Shown here in pieces: positions 9,301-16,842 of a stretch of 64,000 nt of DNA. A program made the position numbers and the translations under genes. The notes beneath the pieces are model-generated. The model had not been told where the DNA came from, ran no database searches, and was given only the letters and a program-made list of their open reading frames with translations. Numbering within the stretch: position 1 is the first letter of the stretch; every line of letters starts with the position of its first letter. The DNA lies in the NCBI GenBank assembly GCA_030524715.1, contig JAUNGB010000007.1:30981-94980 (forward strand), given 5' to 3'. The DNA comes from Eubacteriales bacterium. Its GTDB lineage: Bacteria > Bacillota > Clostridia > Lachnospirales > Lachnospiraceae.

Positions 9301-9888
9301 ATTGAGGATTATAAGAATCTTCTGGAACGCCATACCTTCCTGTCTGGCCAGTATGAGGATCTGACGACCGCAGAGGAAACTCTTAAAAAGATCATTCAGG
9401 AACTTGACGAAGGGATGCGCCGTCAGTTTACGGAGAAATTCCACGATATCCAGAAGGAGTTTGATAAGGCGTTCAAGGAGCTTTTCGGAGGCGGAAAGGG
9501 AACGTTGGAGCTTGCTGAGGACGAGGATATTCTGGAAGCGGGCATTAAGATCATTTCCCAGCCCCCGGGTAAAAAGCTCCAGAATATGATGCAGCTTTCC
9601 GGAGGGGAAAAGGCGCTGACAGCCATCGCACTGCTTTTTGCCATTCAGAACCTGAAGCCCTCCCCGTTCTGTCTCCTTGATGAGATCGAGGCCGCCCTGG
9701 ATGATTCTAATGTGGGAAGATTTGCCGCCTATTTACAGAAGTTGACGAAAAATACACAATTTATTATAATAACACACAGACGGGGTACCATGAACGCCGC
9801 GGACAGGCTTTATGGCATCACGATGCAGGAAAAAGGGGTATCCACCCTGGTTTCCGTAGATTTGGTAGAAAGCCAGTTGACCAAATAG
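6328..9888 (+). CDS. smc: Chromosome segregation ATPase SMC
   Basis: A 1186-residue SMC protein, the core of the bacterial condensin (with ScpA and ScpB, not in this window) that compacts and segregates the chromosome. The N-terminal head has Walker A GPNGSGKSN near residue 32 and the conserved YGFKSFAQK start. Two long coiled-coil arms (about 170-500 and 680-1010) flank a glycine-rich hinge (about 515-660). The C-terminal head has signature LSGGEKALTAIALLFAI and Walker B CLLDEIEAALDDSN. The arms read as continuous glutamate/lysine/glutamine-rich heptads. It starts inside rnc, with AGGTGG five bases upstream, and is followed after 16 bases by ftsY. Confidence 0.96.
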   Translation: MYLKNIEVYGFKSFAQKINFEFHNGITGIVGPNGSGKSNVGDAVRWVLGEQSARQLRGGNMQDVIFSGTETRKPLSFASVAITLDNADHQLPVDYNEVTITRRLYRSGESEYLINGSACRLRDINEMFYDTGIGKEGYSIIGQGQIDKILSGKPEDRRELFDEAAGIVKFKRRKNTTLKKLEEEHQNLVRVTDILSELTKQLGPLEKQSEAARIYLARRDVLRELDVNLFLLDYAHIGELLKELEEKSRTAGEELEKTKDAYDQTRVEYERLEQELEELNGRLDALREEMQQNALLKQQYEGQINVLNEQISSGKQNDEHYRTRLKTIEEETARRTEEKKELEEQKTVLRESLREIREKLKLEQTHMEDLMSRVEECSHAVEEGKNEIIEILNRRATTKGKAQRFDTMMEQMDIRKAQISQSILRLKSEEEEQATIRKKAVAEYETITSLIKSMNDECVRLDESVHKLQEELKEQNARMEIGQTAYHREESRLESLRNITERYDGYGNSIRRVMEQKEKVPGIRGVVADIIQVNKDYELAIETALGGSIQNIVTDNEQTAKQMIGFLKKNRYGRATFLPLSNMNARGGFQQRDVLKEPGVIGIASDLVSADAEYDGLVKYLLGRVLVVDDIDHAIAIGKKYRHTLRMVTIEGESLNPGGSMTGGAFKNNSNLLGRRREIEELEHSVKALKHDMEEMQKSIDENRSKRNVIRDTIADFQEKLRLQYVAQNTARMNLEQIDEKAKEMQESYTRIHREQAELKRQVQELEADHRDISTELEKSERDEKELEDFISAKQLELEELRTEESVKTKELEEIRLEASALEQKESFVRENLSRLAAELETFLTEKEEICENLLHSAEEMQKKQESIEELNDAIAACSQKEKDSQAQSEEWQKEKEARNAGHKAFFEKRDELSGRISLLDKECFRLKSQAEKLEEQKESQISYMWEEYEITPNNAQQYRKEEWNDRQEMKKEISRIKEEIRSLGPVNVNAIEDYKNLLERHTFLSGQYEDLTTAEETLKKIIQELDEGMRRQFTEKFHDIQKEFDKAFKELFGGGKGTLELAEDEDILEAGIKIISQPPGKKLQNMMQLSGGEKALTAIALLFAIQNLKPSPFCLLDEIEAALDDSNVGRFAAYLQKLTKNTQFIIITHRRGTMNAADRLYGITMQEKGVSTLVSVDLVESQLTK

Positions 9889-9904
9889 AAGAGGAGGGGT
9901 AACC

Positions 9905-10840
9905 ATGTCAGAGGAAAAGAAAGGGTTTTTTAAGCGGCTGGTAAGCGGACTTACGAAAACAAGAGACAATATCGTCAAGGGATTTGACTCTATTTTCAGC
10001 GGATATTCCAGCATCGACGAGGATTTTTACGAAGAGCTGGAGGAGATTCTGGTTATGGGAGATATCGGGATCAACGCCACATCCTCCATCCTGGAAAATT
10101 TGAAAAAACAGGTAGCGGAAAGGCATATCAAGGATCCCATGGAATGCAGACAGCTTCTGATCGACAGTATCAAGGAGCAGATGCGTGTGGACAGCACAGA
10201 ATACGAGTTTGAAAACCGCAAATCCGTTATTCTGGTGATCGGCGTTAACGGCGTGGGCAAGACGACCTCTGTGGGCAAGCTTGCAGGCAAACTTAAGGAC
10301 CAGGGGAAAAAGGTGATCCTGGCCGCAGCGGATACCTTCCGTGCAGCGGCAGGGGAGCAGCTTACCCAGTGGGCGAACCGCGCAGGCGTCGAGATCATAG
10401 GAGGACAGCCCGGCGCAGACCCGGCGTCTGTGGTATATGACGCGGTGGCGGCAGCCAAGGCAAGAAACGCCGACGTGCTTTTATGCGATACGGCGGGACG
10501 TCTTCATAATAAAAAGAATCTTATGGAGGAACTGCGTAAGATTTACCGTATTCTTGAACGGGAATACCCGGAGGCTTATCTGGAAACCCTGGTTGTTCTG
10601 GACGGAACTACCGGGCAGAACGCTCTGGTACAGGCAAAGCAGTTTGCAGAGGTCGCCAACGTAAACGGTATCATTTTGACCAAGCTGGACGGCACCGCCA
10701 AGGGCGGCATTGCCGTTGCGATCCAGTCAGAGCTGGATATTCCTGTAAAATATATCGGAGTGGGAGAAAGTATCGACGACCTGCAGAAATTTGATGCCGA
10801 TGCTTTTGTAAACGCCCTGTTTGACACAGGAGAGAAGTAA
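9905..10840 (+). CDS. ftsY: Signal recognition particle receptor FtsY
   Basis: The SRP receptor GTPase (311 residues) docks ribosome-nascent chain complexes bound by Ffh at the membrane for co-translational insertion. Its G domain shows GVNGVGKTTSVGKLA (about residues 115-130), the DTFRAAAGEQL insertion box, DTAGRLHNKKNLM and TKLDGTAKGG. The N-terminal acidic A domain is very short, as in most Firmicutes, so membrane binding probably relies on the amphipathic N-terminal helix EEKKGFFKRLVSGL. Its partner Ffh is encoded at 16843. It lies directly behind smc in the usual order; a small hairpin (TCCCGC/GCGGGA) without a U-run follows the stop. Confidence 0.95.
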   Translation: MSEEKKGFFKRLVSGLTKTRDNIVKGFDSIFSGYSSIDEDFYEELEEILVMGDIGINATSSILENLKKQVAERHIKDPMECRQLLIDSIKEQMRVDSTEYEFENRKSVILVIGVNGVGKTTSVGKLAGKLKDQGKKVILAAADTFRAAAGEQLTQWANRAGVEIIGGQPGADPASVVYDAVAAAKARNADVLLCDTAGRLHNKKNLMEELRKIYRILEREYPEAYLETLVVLDGTTGQNALVQAKQFAEVANVNGIILTKLDGTAKGGIAVAIQSELDIPVKYIGVGESIDDLQKFDADAFVNALFDTGEK

Positions 10841-10896
10841 AATATCCCGCTGCCCGCGGGAATAAAAAATTACGGCAGACGAGGAGGAAGATTATT

Positions 10897-12108
10897 ATGC
10901 TTACATTGGAGAGCTTCGAGGAAGCGTCAGAAATTGTTAAAAAAGTAACCCAGGAGACCAAGCTTATCAAAAGCAGCTATTTTTCAGATTTAACAGGAAA
11001 TAAGGTATTTTTTAAGCCGGAAAATATGCAGCGCACAGGCGCATATAAGGTGCGCGGGGCATATTATAAGATCAGCACCCTCACAGAGGAAGAAAGGGAA
11101 AAAGGACTGATAGCCGCATCTGCGGGAAACCATGCCCAGGGAGTCGCTTATGCGGCCCACAGATTCGGGGTAAAGGCAGTGATCGTAATGCCCAATACCA
11201 CGCCGCTTATTAAAGTAGAAAGAACGAAAAGCTATGGCGCTGAGGTCATTCTTTACGGGGATGTTTATGATGAGGCCTGCGCTTATGCTCTGGATCTTGC
11301 GGAAAAAGAGGGTTATACCTTTATCCATCCCTTTGACGATCTGGCAGTGGCCACCGGCCAGGGAACCATTGCCATGGAGATCATCCAGGAACTTCCCCTG
11401 GTGGATTATATTCTTGTTCCGGTAGGAGGCGGCGGGCTTGCCACAGGCGTATCTACTCTGGCAAAGCTTTTAAACCCGCATATTAAAGTCATCGGCGTGG
11501 AGCCGGGGGGAGCGGCGTGCCTTCGGGCTTCTCTTGCAAAGGGCGAGGTAGTAACTCTTCCCCAGGTAAATACCATTGCGGACGGCACGGCAGTACAGAC
11601 TCCGGGGGAAAAGATTTTTCCGTATCTTCAGGAAAATCTGGACAGTGTCATTACCGTGGAGGATGATGAACTGATCGTGGCTTTCCTTGATATGGTCGAA
11701 AACCATAAGATGATCGTAGAAAATTCCGGGCTTCTGACAGTAGCGGCGCTCCGTCATCTGGATTTTAAGAATAAAAAGGTGGTATCCATCTTAAGCGGCG
11801 GAAACATGGATGTGATCACCATGTCCTCTGTAGTACAGCACGGACTGATCCAGCGGGACCGTATCTTTACCGTATCTGTCCTGATCCCGGACAAAGCCGG
11901 AGAGTTGGTGCGCGTGGCGACTATTATTGCGGAAAAGCAGGGAAATGTCATCAAGCTTGACCATAACCAGTTTGTCAGCACCAACCGTAATGCGGCAGTG
12001 GAATTGAAGATTACCATGGAAGCTTTCGGAACGGAGCATAAGAATGAGATCGTTAAAGCCCTGGAGGATGCGGGCTGCAGGCCGAGGGTTATCCGTACAA
12101 GCCTGTAA
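10897..12108 (+). CDS. ilvA: Threonine ammonia-lyase (catabolic type, with ACT domain)
   Basis: A PLP enzyme of 403 residues that deaminates threonine (and serine) to 2-oxobutyrate and ammonia. The PLP-lysine motif is TGAYKVRGA near residue 50, SAGNHAQG follows near 78, and the glycine loop PVGGGGLATG is near 172. The C-terminal 70 residues (RIFTVSVLIPDKAGEL onwards) form one ACT domain, as in the about 400-residue TdcB-like allosteric enzymes rather than the longer biosynthetic IlvA. It may serve isoleucine supply or threonine fermentation; symbol tdcB would also fit. RBS GAGGAGGAAG precedes ATG 10897. It closes the smc-ftsY run and is followed by a repeat element and a terminator. Confidence 0.9.
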   Translation: MLTLESFEEASEIVKKVTQETKLIKSSYFSDLTGNKVFFKPENMQRTGAYKVRGAYYKISTLTEEEREKGLIAASAGNHAQGVAYAAHRFGVKAVIVMPNTTPLIKVERTKSYGAEVILYGDVYDEACAYALDLAEKEGYTFIHPFDDLAVATGQGTIAMEIIQELPLVDYILVPVGGGGLATGVSTLAKLLNPHIKVIGVEPGGAACLRASLAKGEVVTLPQVNTIADGTAVQTPGEKIFPYLQENLDSVITVEDDELIVAFLDMVENHKMIVENSGLLTVAALRHLDFKNKKVVSILSGGNMDVITMSSVVQHGLIQRDRIFTVSVLIPDKAGELVRVATIIAEKQGNVIKLDHNQFVSTNRNAAVELKITMEAFGTEHKNEIVKALEDAGCRPRVIRTSL

Positions 12109-12124
12109 CCGGAGGAAAGCAGAT

Positions 12125-12149
12125 ATTCGCATTCCGCTTTGCCGCATGC
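12125..12149 (-). repeat. Dispersed 25-bp intergenic repeat A, copy 1
   Basis: On the minus strand it begins GCATGCGGCAAAGCGG and ends AATGCGAAT. The same element recurs at 21654 (one mismatch) and 52574 (three mismatches). It begins 17 bases after the ilvA stop codon. The flanks GCAGATA (12119-12125) and TATCTGC (12151-12157) are exactly complementary, so this copy sits in a larger hairpin. Confidence 0.75.
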
Positions 12150-12218
12150 TTATCTGCCTTCAAATCCATTTCTGTGGGATACATGGGGCGGCTTTGTCTG
12201 ACGTACAGGATATACAGC

Positions 12219-12252
12219 AAAAACTTCCGGGAAAAATCCCGGAAGTTTTTTG
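12219..12252. terminator. Bidirectional terminator between ilvA and the DUF362 gene
   Basis: A perfect stem AAAAACTTCCGGGA/TCCCGGAAGTTTTT with loop AAAA carries A- and U-runs on both sides. It serves ilvA on the plus strand and can stop the convergent gene. Confidence 0.85.
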
Positions 12253-12257
12253 TAAGA

Positions 12258-12289
12258 GAATCCTATTATATATTTTTATTATAGGATTC
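12258..12289 (-). terminator. Second AT-rich hairpin behind the DUF362 gene
   Basis: GAATCCTAT (12258-12266) pairs with ATAGGATTC (12281-12289) around an A/T-only centre. It lies just past the minus-strand stop codon. It has no clean U-run of its own and may act together with the terminator at 12219. Confidence 0.4.
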
Positions 12290-12304
12290 CGGAGAGATTT
12301 TGGT

Positions 12305-13414
12305 TTATTTCACTTCGATCAGCTCATATTCATCTGTTCCCAGTCCGATTTTCTTGGCGTGGGCGATGCTGGTTCTCCAGTTGGTGGTAGGGAACACTGC
12401 GCTGAAATGGTCATGGCCTTCATGGTCGGCTTCTGAAAGGCTGGTATTGGCGATGATCGGCTGGGCGTTGACCGCATCCGCGCAGGCAATATCCAGGGCG
12501 ACCGGGTCAAAGGAAGCGAAAAAGCCCACATCCGGTACGATCGCCGCGTCGTTCTCCCCATGGCAGTCGCAGTACGGGGATACGTCGATGACAAGGCTGA
12601 TATGGAAATGCGGACGTCCTGACAGTACTGCCTTGGAATATTCCGCGATCTTGCAGTTTAAGATGTCATTGGATTCGTCAGAAGCGGCGCAGACAGCATC
12701 TTTGGGACAGACGCCGATGCATCTGCCGCAGCCCACGCATTTATCATGGTCGATACTTGCCTTGCCGTCTGTAAAAAACGGGGCGTCATGGGCGCAGATC
12801 TTAGCGCAGCGCTTGCAGCCGATACAAAGCTCCTGGTCAACGTGAGGCTTTCCTGCGCTGTGCATTTCCATTTTGCCTGCGCGGGAGCCGCAGCCCATCC
12901 CGATATTTTTCAGGGCGCCGCCGAAGCCGGTTGCCTCATGTCCTTTAAAGTGAGTCAGGGAAATAAAGACGTCGGCGTCCATGATCGCGCGTCCGATCTT
13001 TGCCTCTTTTATGTATTCGCCGCCCTCTACCGGGACATACTCTTCATCGGTACCCTTCAATCCGTCGGCAATAATAACATGGCAGCCGGTGGAGAAGGGG
13101 GAAAATCCGTTCGTGTAGGCACTGTCCAGGTGATCCAGGGCATTTTTGCGTCCGCCCACATACAGGGTATTACAGTCTGTAAGGAACGGCCTGCCGCCCA
13201 GTTCCTTTACCACATCCGCCACTGCTTTTGCGTAATTGGGGCGCAGAAAAGCAAGGTTGCCGGGCTCGCCGAAATGAATTTTGATGGCTGTATATTTCCC
13301 GTCAAAGTCGATATTGCCGATCCCTGCCTTTTTGATCAGACGCTCCAATTTGTTCAGAAGACCGTCGTTGAATCCGGTCCGCATATTGGTGTAATAAACT
13401 TTTGCTTTTTCCAT
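12305..13414 (-). CDS. DUF362 domain protein with two [4Fe-4S] clusters
   Basis: A 369-residue cytosolic iron-sulfur protein. The N-terminal and C-terminal parts match the DUF362 fold, for example AIKIHFGEPGN near residue 44 and SLTHFKGHEATGFGGALKN near 155. A bacterial ferredoxin insert sits near 195-240 with CIGCKRCAKIC and CVGCGRCIGVCPKD, two complete CxxCxxCxxxC sets (the second followed by P). Such proteins are common in clostridia, but the redox partner and reaction are not established. ATG at 13414 was chosen because AGGAGG precedes it by about ten bases; an ATG nine bases earlier would overlap the ribosome site. It is monocistronic and convergent with ilvA. Confidence 0.85.
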   Translation of the reverse strand: MEKAKVYYTNMRTGFNDGLLNKLERLIKKAGIGNIDFDGKYTAIKIHFGEPGNLAFLRPNYAKAVADVVKELGGRPFLTDCNTLYVGGRKNALDHLDSAYTNGFSPFSTGCHVIIADGLKGTDEEYVPVEGGEYIKEAKIGRAIMDADVFISLTHFKGHEATGFGGALKNIGMGCGSRAGKMEMHSAGKPHVDQELCIGCKRCAKICAHDAPFFTDGKASIDHDKCVGCGRCIGVCPKDAVCAASDESNDILNCKIAEYSKAVLSGRPHFHISLVIDVSPYCDCHGENDAAIVPDVGFFASFDPVALDIACADAVNAQPIIANTSLSEADHEGHDHFSAVFPTTNWRTSIAHAKKIGLGTDEYELIEVK

Positions 13415-13465
13415 GCGGTTCATTCCTCCTTGTGGTTCTGTTTTACATTTTACATAATGCTTCAC

Positions 13466-13725
13466 ATGAATTTTACATTAATATAAGAAGAATAATACAG
13501 GAAGAGGCTAAAATAATCAAGCGGAATCTTAGAACGTGTTTGCAGAAACAGTAACGCCGGGTTTGTAAAAGTTTTTTAACCCGGGAGATAATGCTTGATT
13601 TTGTGGACTGCTTGGGGTATATTGAAACTGGTTCCGGCAAAATGGGAACATTGACCAATGTAATGGAGCCGACTGCTGCGATTCACCCAGACAGTTGCAA
13701 TTTCCAGAGAATATGGAGGATATCT
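13466..13725. other. Leader region upstream of the BMP-family gene
   Basis: This stretch has no gene. It contains one hairpin, CCGGGTT (13557-13563) with AACCCGG (13578-13584), whose loop holds a T-run. A loose promoter-like TTGATT...TATATT follows near 13596-13623. I recognise no known riboswitch. Confidence 0.3.
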
Positions 13726-15645
13726 ATGAATTCAGAAGACTATAATAAGGCGTATAAAGCCGGGAAAAAGGATTACCAGTCCCGTGTGATGAGAGGGCTT
13801 GTGCCTACTCTGAAGGTATTGGATGACATTCTGCCGCCCAGAGGCAATTATTCCGAGGTTCCTCTTGGGCTTGTCCAGATCCCCATGGATCAGATTGTGG
13901 GAACAAAGACAGGCGGAAGAAGCAATGCGTTTGCCGGAAATTTCATGCCAATCTTAAGGGAGGACACCGAGTTTGCCCGGAAGTGGGCGGCTTTGTGCAA
14001 CAGCCATATCACAGAGGGAATCAGGGATCCCATCAAGGCCTATGAATATATGAACGAATTTTACGTGGAAGAAGGAAACAAGCGCGTAAGCGTACTGAAA
14101 TATTATGACGCGGTTTCCATTCCCGGATATGTAACAAGAATCCTGCCCCGGAGGACAGAAGAAAAACAGAATAAGCTTTACTACGAATTTGTTGATTTTT
14201 ACAATCTTTCCCAGATAAACTACATCTGGTTTTCCAAGCTTGGAAGCTTTGCAAAGCTGCAGGCCGCAGTGGGGAAAAAGGCACAGGAGGTCTGGACGGA
14301 CGAGGACAGGATGAATTTCAGTTCCACTTATACCAGATTTACTGTGGAATTTGAAGCGAAGGGCGGCAAAAAGCTGTCCATTACCCCGGGGGACGCCTTT
14401 CTGGCGTTTATCACCCTGTACGGCTATGATGAGATCAGCGGGAAAACCTCTAACGAGATCAGGGAGCTGGTAACCAAAAGCTGGGAGGAATTTATGCTGA
14501 GGGAGGAAGATGAAGAGATCGAACTGAAGATGGATCCGGGCGAAGAGAAGAAGAAGCTTTTAAACCGTCTCCTGCCCTTAAGCTCCCCGAAGCTGAAGAT
14601 TGCTTTCATCTACGAAAAGACACCCACCTCTTCCGCATGGACCTATGCCCATGAGCTTGGCCGCCTCCATCTGGAACAGACCTTCCCGGATGAGGTAAGC
14701 ACCACCTATTATGAAAATGTTACGCAGGAAACAGCCGGGGACGTCATTGACGACGCGATTTTAACAAAGGGCTGCAATATTATTTTTACCACCACTCCGG
14801 CCTTTGTACAGGCGAGCGTTAAAGCAGCTATTGCCAATCCGGAGGTCCGTATTTTAAACTGCTCCTTAAATACCTCCCACAGATATATCCGGACATATTA
14901 TGCGAGGATGCATGAGGCGAAATTCCTGATGGGAGCTATTGCGGGAGCCATGACGGAAAATAACCGTGTGGGTTATATCGCGGATTATCCGATCTTTGGT
15001 TCCATTGCCAATATCAATGCTTTTGCGCTGGGCGCGAAAATGATCAACCCAAGAGCAGAGGTCTATCTGGAATGGTCTACTGTGAAGGATGCAGACATTT
15101 ATGAAAACCTCCGCCAGAATAATGTAAGCGTGGTTTCCGGAAAGGACATGGTGATCCCCGAGGATGCTTCCCGGTATTTCGGTATCTACCGTCTGGAAAA
15201 CGGTTTTCCGAGAAGCCTTGCCATGCCTCTGTGGCATTGGGGGAAGTTTTATGAAAGGCTGGTCCGCACCATCATGGACGGAGCCTGGAAATACGACGAC
15301 AGTTCTACCTCTGTAAAGGCGATCAATTACTGGTGGGGAATGTCCTCGGGCGTAGTGGATGTCATCTGTTCCCAGAATCTTCCTATTGGAACGAAACGTC
15401 TGGTAGATCTTTTGAAGGATACCATCCGTACCGGAGAGTTTAATCCGTTTTCCGGTATTTTGTATTCACAGACCGGGGTTGTACAGGAGGATCCCAACCG
15501 CAGCCTTACTCCTGAAGAGATCGTTACCATGGACTGGCTGGCAGAGAATGTGATCGGGACGATCCCGAAGGCAAAAGAGCTGCAGGAGAATGCAAAGCCG
15601 GTAGTATCCCAGCAGGGCGTGAAAGCACCGGCTGCTGAAGAGTAA
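13726..15645 (+). CDS. BMP-family (PnrA-like) binding protein with ParB-like N-terminus, no signal peptide
   Basis: A 639-residue protein. From about residue 285 (KLKIAFIYEKTPTSSAW) it matches the basic membrane protein/PnrA periplasmic-binding fold used for nucleoside or autoinducer uptake, including FTTTPAFVQAS, GAIAGAMTENNRVGYI and NAFALGAKM. Unlike transport lipoproteins it has no signal peptide or lipobox. Its first 140 residues instead contain VPLGLVQIPMDQIVGT (about 45-60) and EEGNKRVSVLKYYDAVSIPG (about 115-134), which resemble the conserved boxes of ParB/sulfiredoxin-fold proteins. It is therefore probably a cytosolic ligand sensor or regulator rather than a transporter component. 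No permease or ATPase is adjacent. ATG 13726 has GGAGG six bases upstream; an in-frame ATG at 13591 has no ribosome site. Confidence 0.7.
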   Translation: MNSEDYNKAYKAGKKDYQSRVMRGLVPTLKVLDDILPPRGNYSEVPLGLVQIPMDQIVGTKTGGRSNAFAGNFMPILREDTEFARKWAALCNSHITEGIRDPIKAYEYMNEFYVEEGNKRVSVLKYYDAVSIPGYVTRILPRRTEEKQNKLYYEFVDFYNLSQINYIWFSKLGSFAKLQAAVGKKAQEVWTDEDRMNFSSTYTRFTVEFEAKGGKKLSITPGDAFLAFITLYGYDEISGKTSNEIRELVTKSWEEFMLREEDEEIELKMDPGEEKKKLLNRLLPLSSPKLKIAFIYEKTPTSSAWTYAHELGRLHLEQTFPDEVSTTYYENVTQETAGDVIDDAILTKGCNIIFTTTPAFVQASVKAAIANPEVRILNCSLNTSHRYIRTYYARMHEAKFLMGAIAGAMTENNRVGYIADYPIFGSIANINAFALGAKMINPRAEVYLEWSTVKDADIYENLRQNNVSVVSGKDMVIPEDASRYFGIYRLENGFPRSLAMPLWHWGKFYERLVRTIMDGAWKYDDSSTSVKAINYWWGMSSGVVDVICSQNLPIGTKRLVDLLKDTIRTGEFNPFSGILYSQTGVVQEDPNRSLTPEEIVTMDWLAENVIGTIPKAKELQENAKPVVSQQGVKAPAAEE

Positions 15646-15706
15646 GGGAAATGTCGGCGGCCGTTTATCAGGCGGTACCGTACATAAACCTGAATAGCTG
15701 CAATCA

Positions 15707-15729
15707 AACCACCAGTTGAACCGGTGGTT
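15707..15729. repeat. Intergenic hairpin
   Basis: AACCACC (15707-15713) pairs with GGTGGTT (15723-15729), and the intervening AGTT/AACC nearly extends the stem. It lacks a U-run, so it is a poor terminator. It may be a small mobile palindrome or an mRNA-stabilising structure between the BMP and phosphoesterase genes. Confidence 0.4.
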
Positions 15730-15770
15730 GTTGACTTAGCTGCATTTACTCAGGAAGGATTTTAAAATAA

Positions 15771-16394
15771 ATGAAAATACTCGCAATAGCAGATGAAGAG
15801 TCCAGATATCTGTGGGATTTTTTTGAAAAAAGTAAGCTGGAGGGAATTGACCTGATCATTTCCTGCGGGGATCTGGATCCCCATTATCTGTCATTTCTTG
15901 CAACGCTGACTTCGATTCCTGTACTGTATGTACATGGAAACCACGATGCCAAATACGAGAAAGTACCGCCGGAAGGGTGTATTTGTATTGAAGATACCAT
16001 TTATGTTCATGAGGGAGTCCGTATTCTCGGCCTGGGCGGTTCCATGAGGTACCGCCCGGGGGAACATCAATATACGGACCGGGAGATGAACCGGAGGGTC
16101 CGGAAGCTGTGGCCGAAGCTTTTGTGGCACCACGGATTTGATATTTTAGTAACTCATGCGCCCGCGTATCAGCTCAATGACGGCAGAGACTTACCCCACC
16201 AGGGCTTTAAGGCGTTCCTGAAGCTGATCGAGAAATACAAGCCGAAGTTTTTCCTTCACGGACATGTGCATATGTCCTACGGAAGAGAACATAAGCGTTA
16301 CGACAAATATCAGGACACGCATGTGATCAATGCTTTTGAGCGGTGCATTTTTGAATTTGAGGATGATGACCCCAAGAATCACCTGACCCGCTGA
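15771..16394 (+). CDS. Calcineurin-like metallophosphoesterase
   Basis: A 207-residue cytosolic phosphoesterase of the calcineurin superfamily. Dinuclear metal ligands are visible in order: ADEE (instead of the usual DxH) near residue 7, SCGDLDPHY near 31, YVHGNHD near 53, VTHAP near 127 and LHGHVHMSY near 163. The first motif lacks the canonical histidine (ADEESRYLW), which is seen in some clostridial members. The substrate is unknown. It is separated from the BMP gene by a hairpin, and the ribosome site CAGGAAGG lies a little far from ATG 15771. It precedes, but is probably not part of, the ylxM-ffh operon, which has its own promoter. Confidence 0.8.
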   Translation: MKILAIADEESRYLWDFFEKSKLEGIDLIISCGDLDPHYLSFLATLTSIPVLYVHGNHDAKYEKVPPEGCICIEDTIYVHEGVRILGLGGSMRYRPGEHQYTDREMNRRVRKLWPKLLWHHGFDILVTHAPAYQLNDGRDLPHQGFKAFLKLIEKYKPKFFLHGHVHMSYGREHKRYDKYQDTHVINAFERCIFEFEDDDPKNHLTR

Positions 16395-16452
16395 TAACAG
16401 CAAGTATTAAGAAATATATTAAGAAAAAACAGCAGGTGTCAAGAAAAAACAC

Positions 16453-16481
16453 TTGACAGACATCAGGAAATACGTTATGAT
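16453..16481 (+). promoter_or_regulatory. Near-consensus sigma-A promoter of the ylxM-ffh operon
   Basis: TTGACA (16453-16458), exactly 17 bp, TATGAT (16476-16481). Transcription should begin near 16488. It therefore rules out the in-frame TTG at 16453 as the ylxM start and supports ATG 16516. Confidence 0.85.
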
Positions 16482-16515
16482 AGCCAAGGTAACATCAGAT
16501 GGAGACAGAATAAGT

Positions 16516-16839
16516 ATGGAAAAATTTGTAGAACAGGCTCTGTTATATGATTTTTACGGAGAGCTTCTCACGAAGCGCCAGCAGCAGGTATATGAGAGCG
16601 TGGTCCTGGAGGATTATTCCCTCAGTGAGGTGGCGGAGGAATTGGAGATCAGCCGTCAGGGCGTACATGATATGATCAAGCGCTGCAACAGGATTCTTGA
16701 GGACTATGAGAACAAGCTTCATCTGGTTGAGAAATTCCTGAATATCCGCCGTCAGGTACAGAGGATACACAGCCTGGCAGGACAGTATCAGGCACGGGAG
16801 ATCGAAGAAATCTCCAAAGAGATATTAGAGGAGTTATAA
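16516..16839 (+). CDS. ylxM: SRP-associated helix-turn-helix protein YlxM
   Basis: A 107-residue protein of the YlxM/p13 family, which binds Ffh and modulates SRP activity in Gram-positives. The sigma-70 region 4-like helix-turn-helix is clear: [39 protein letters not shown] at about residues 19-57. The start [18 protein letters not shown] is the family N-terminus. ATG 16516 lies 34 bases behind the operon promoter -10. GGAG is 11 bases upstream, slightly long spacing. ffh begins three bases after the stop codon, so the two genes are translationally coupled. Confidence 0.9.
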   Translation: MEKFVEQALLYDFYGELLTKRQQQVYESVVLEDYSLSEVAEELEISRQGVHDMIKRCNRILEDYENKLHLVEKFLNIRRQVQRIHSLAGQYQAREIEEISKEILEEL

Positions 16840-16842
16840 TAC

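Noticed and set aside
15707-15729. Hairpin as terminator between the BMP and phosphoesterase genes
   Set aside because: The stem is clear but is followed by GTTGACTT rather than a run of T, so it was listed only as a hairpin.
16453-16515. TTG 16453 as start of ylxM
   Set aside because: The TTG is the beginning of a near-consensus -35 hexamer, and transcription should begin downstream of it. Homology starts at ATG 16516.
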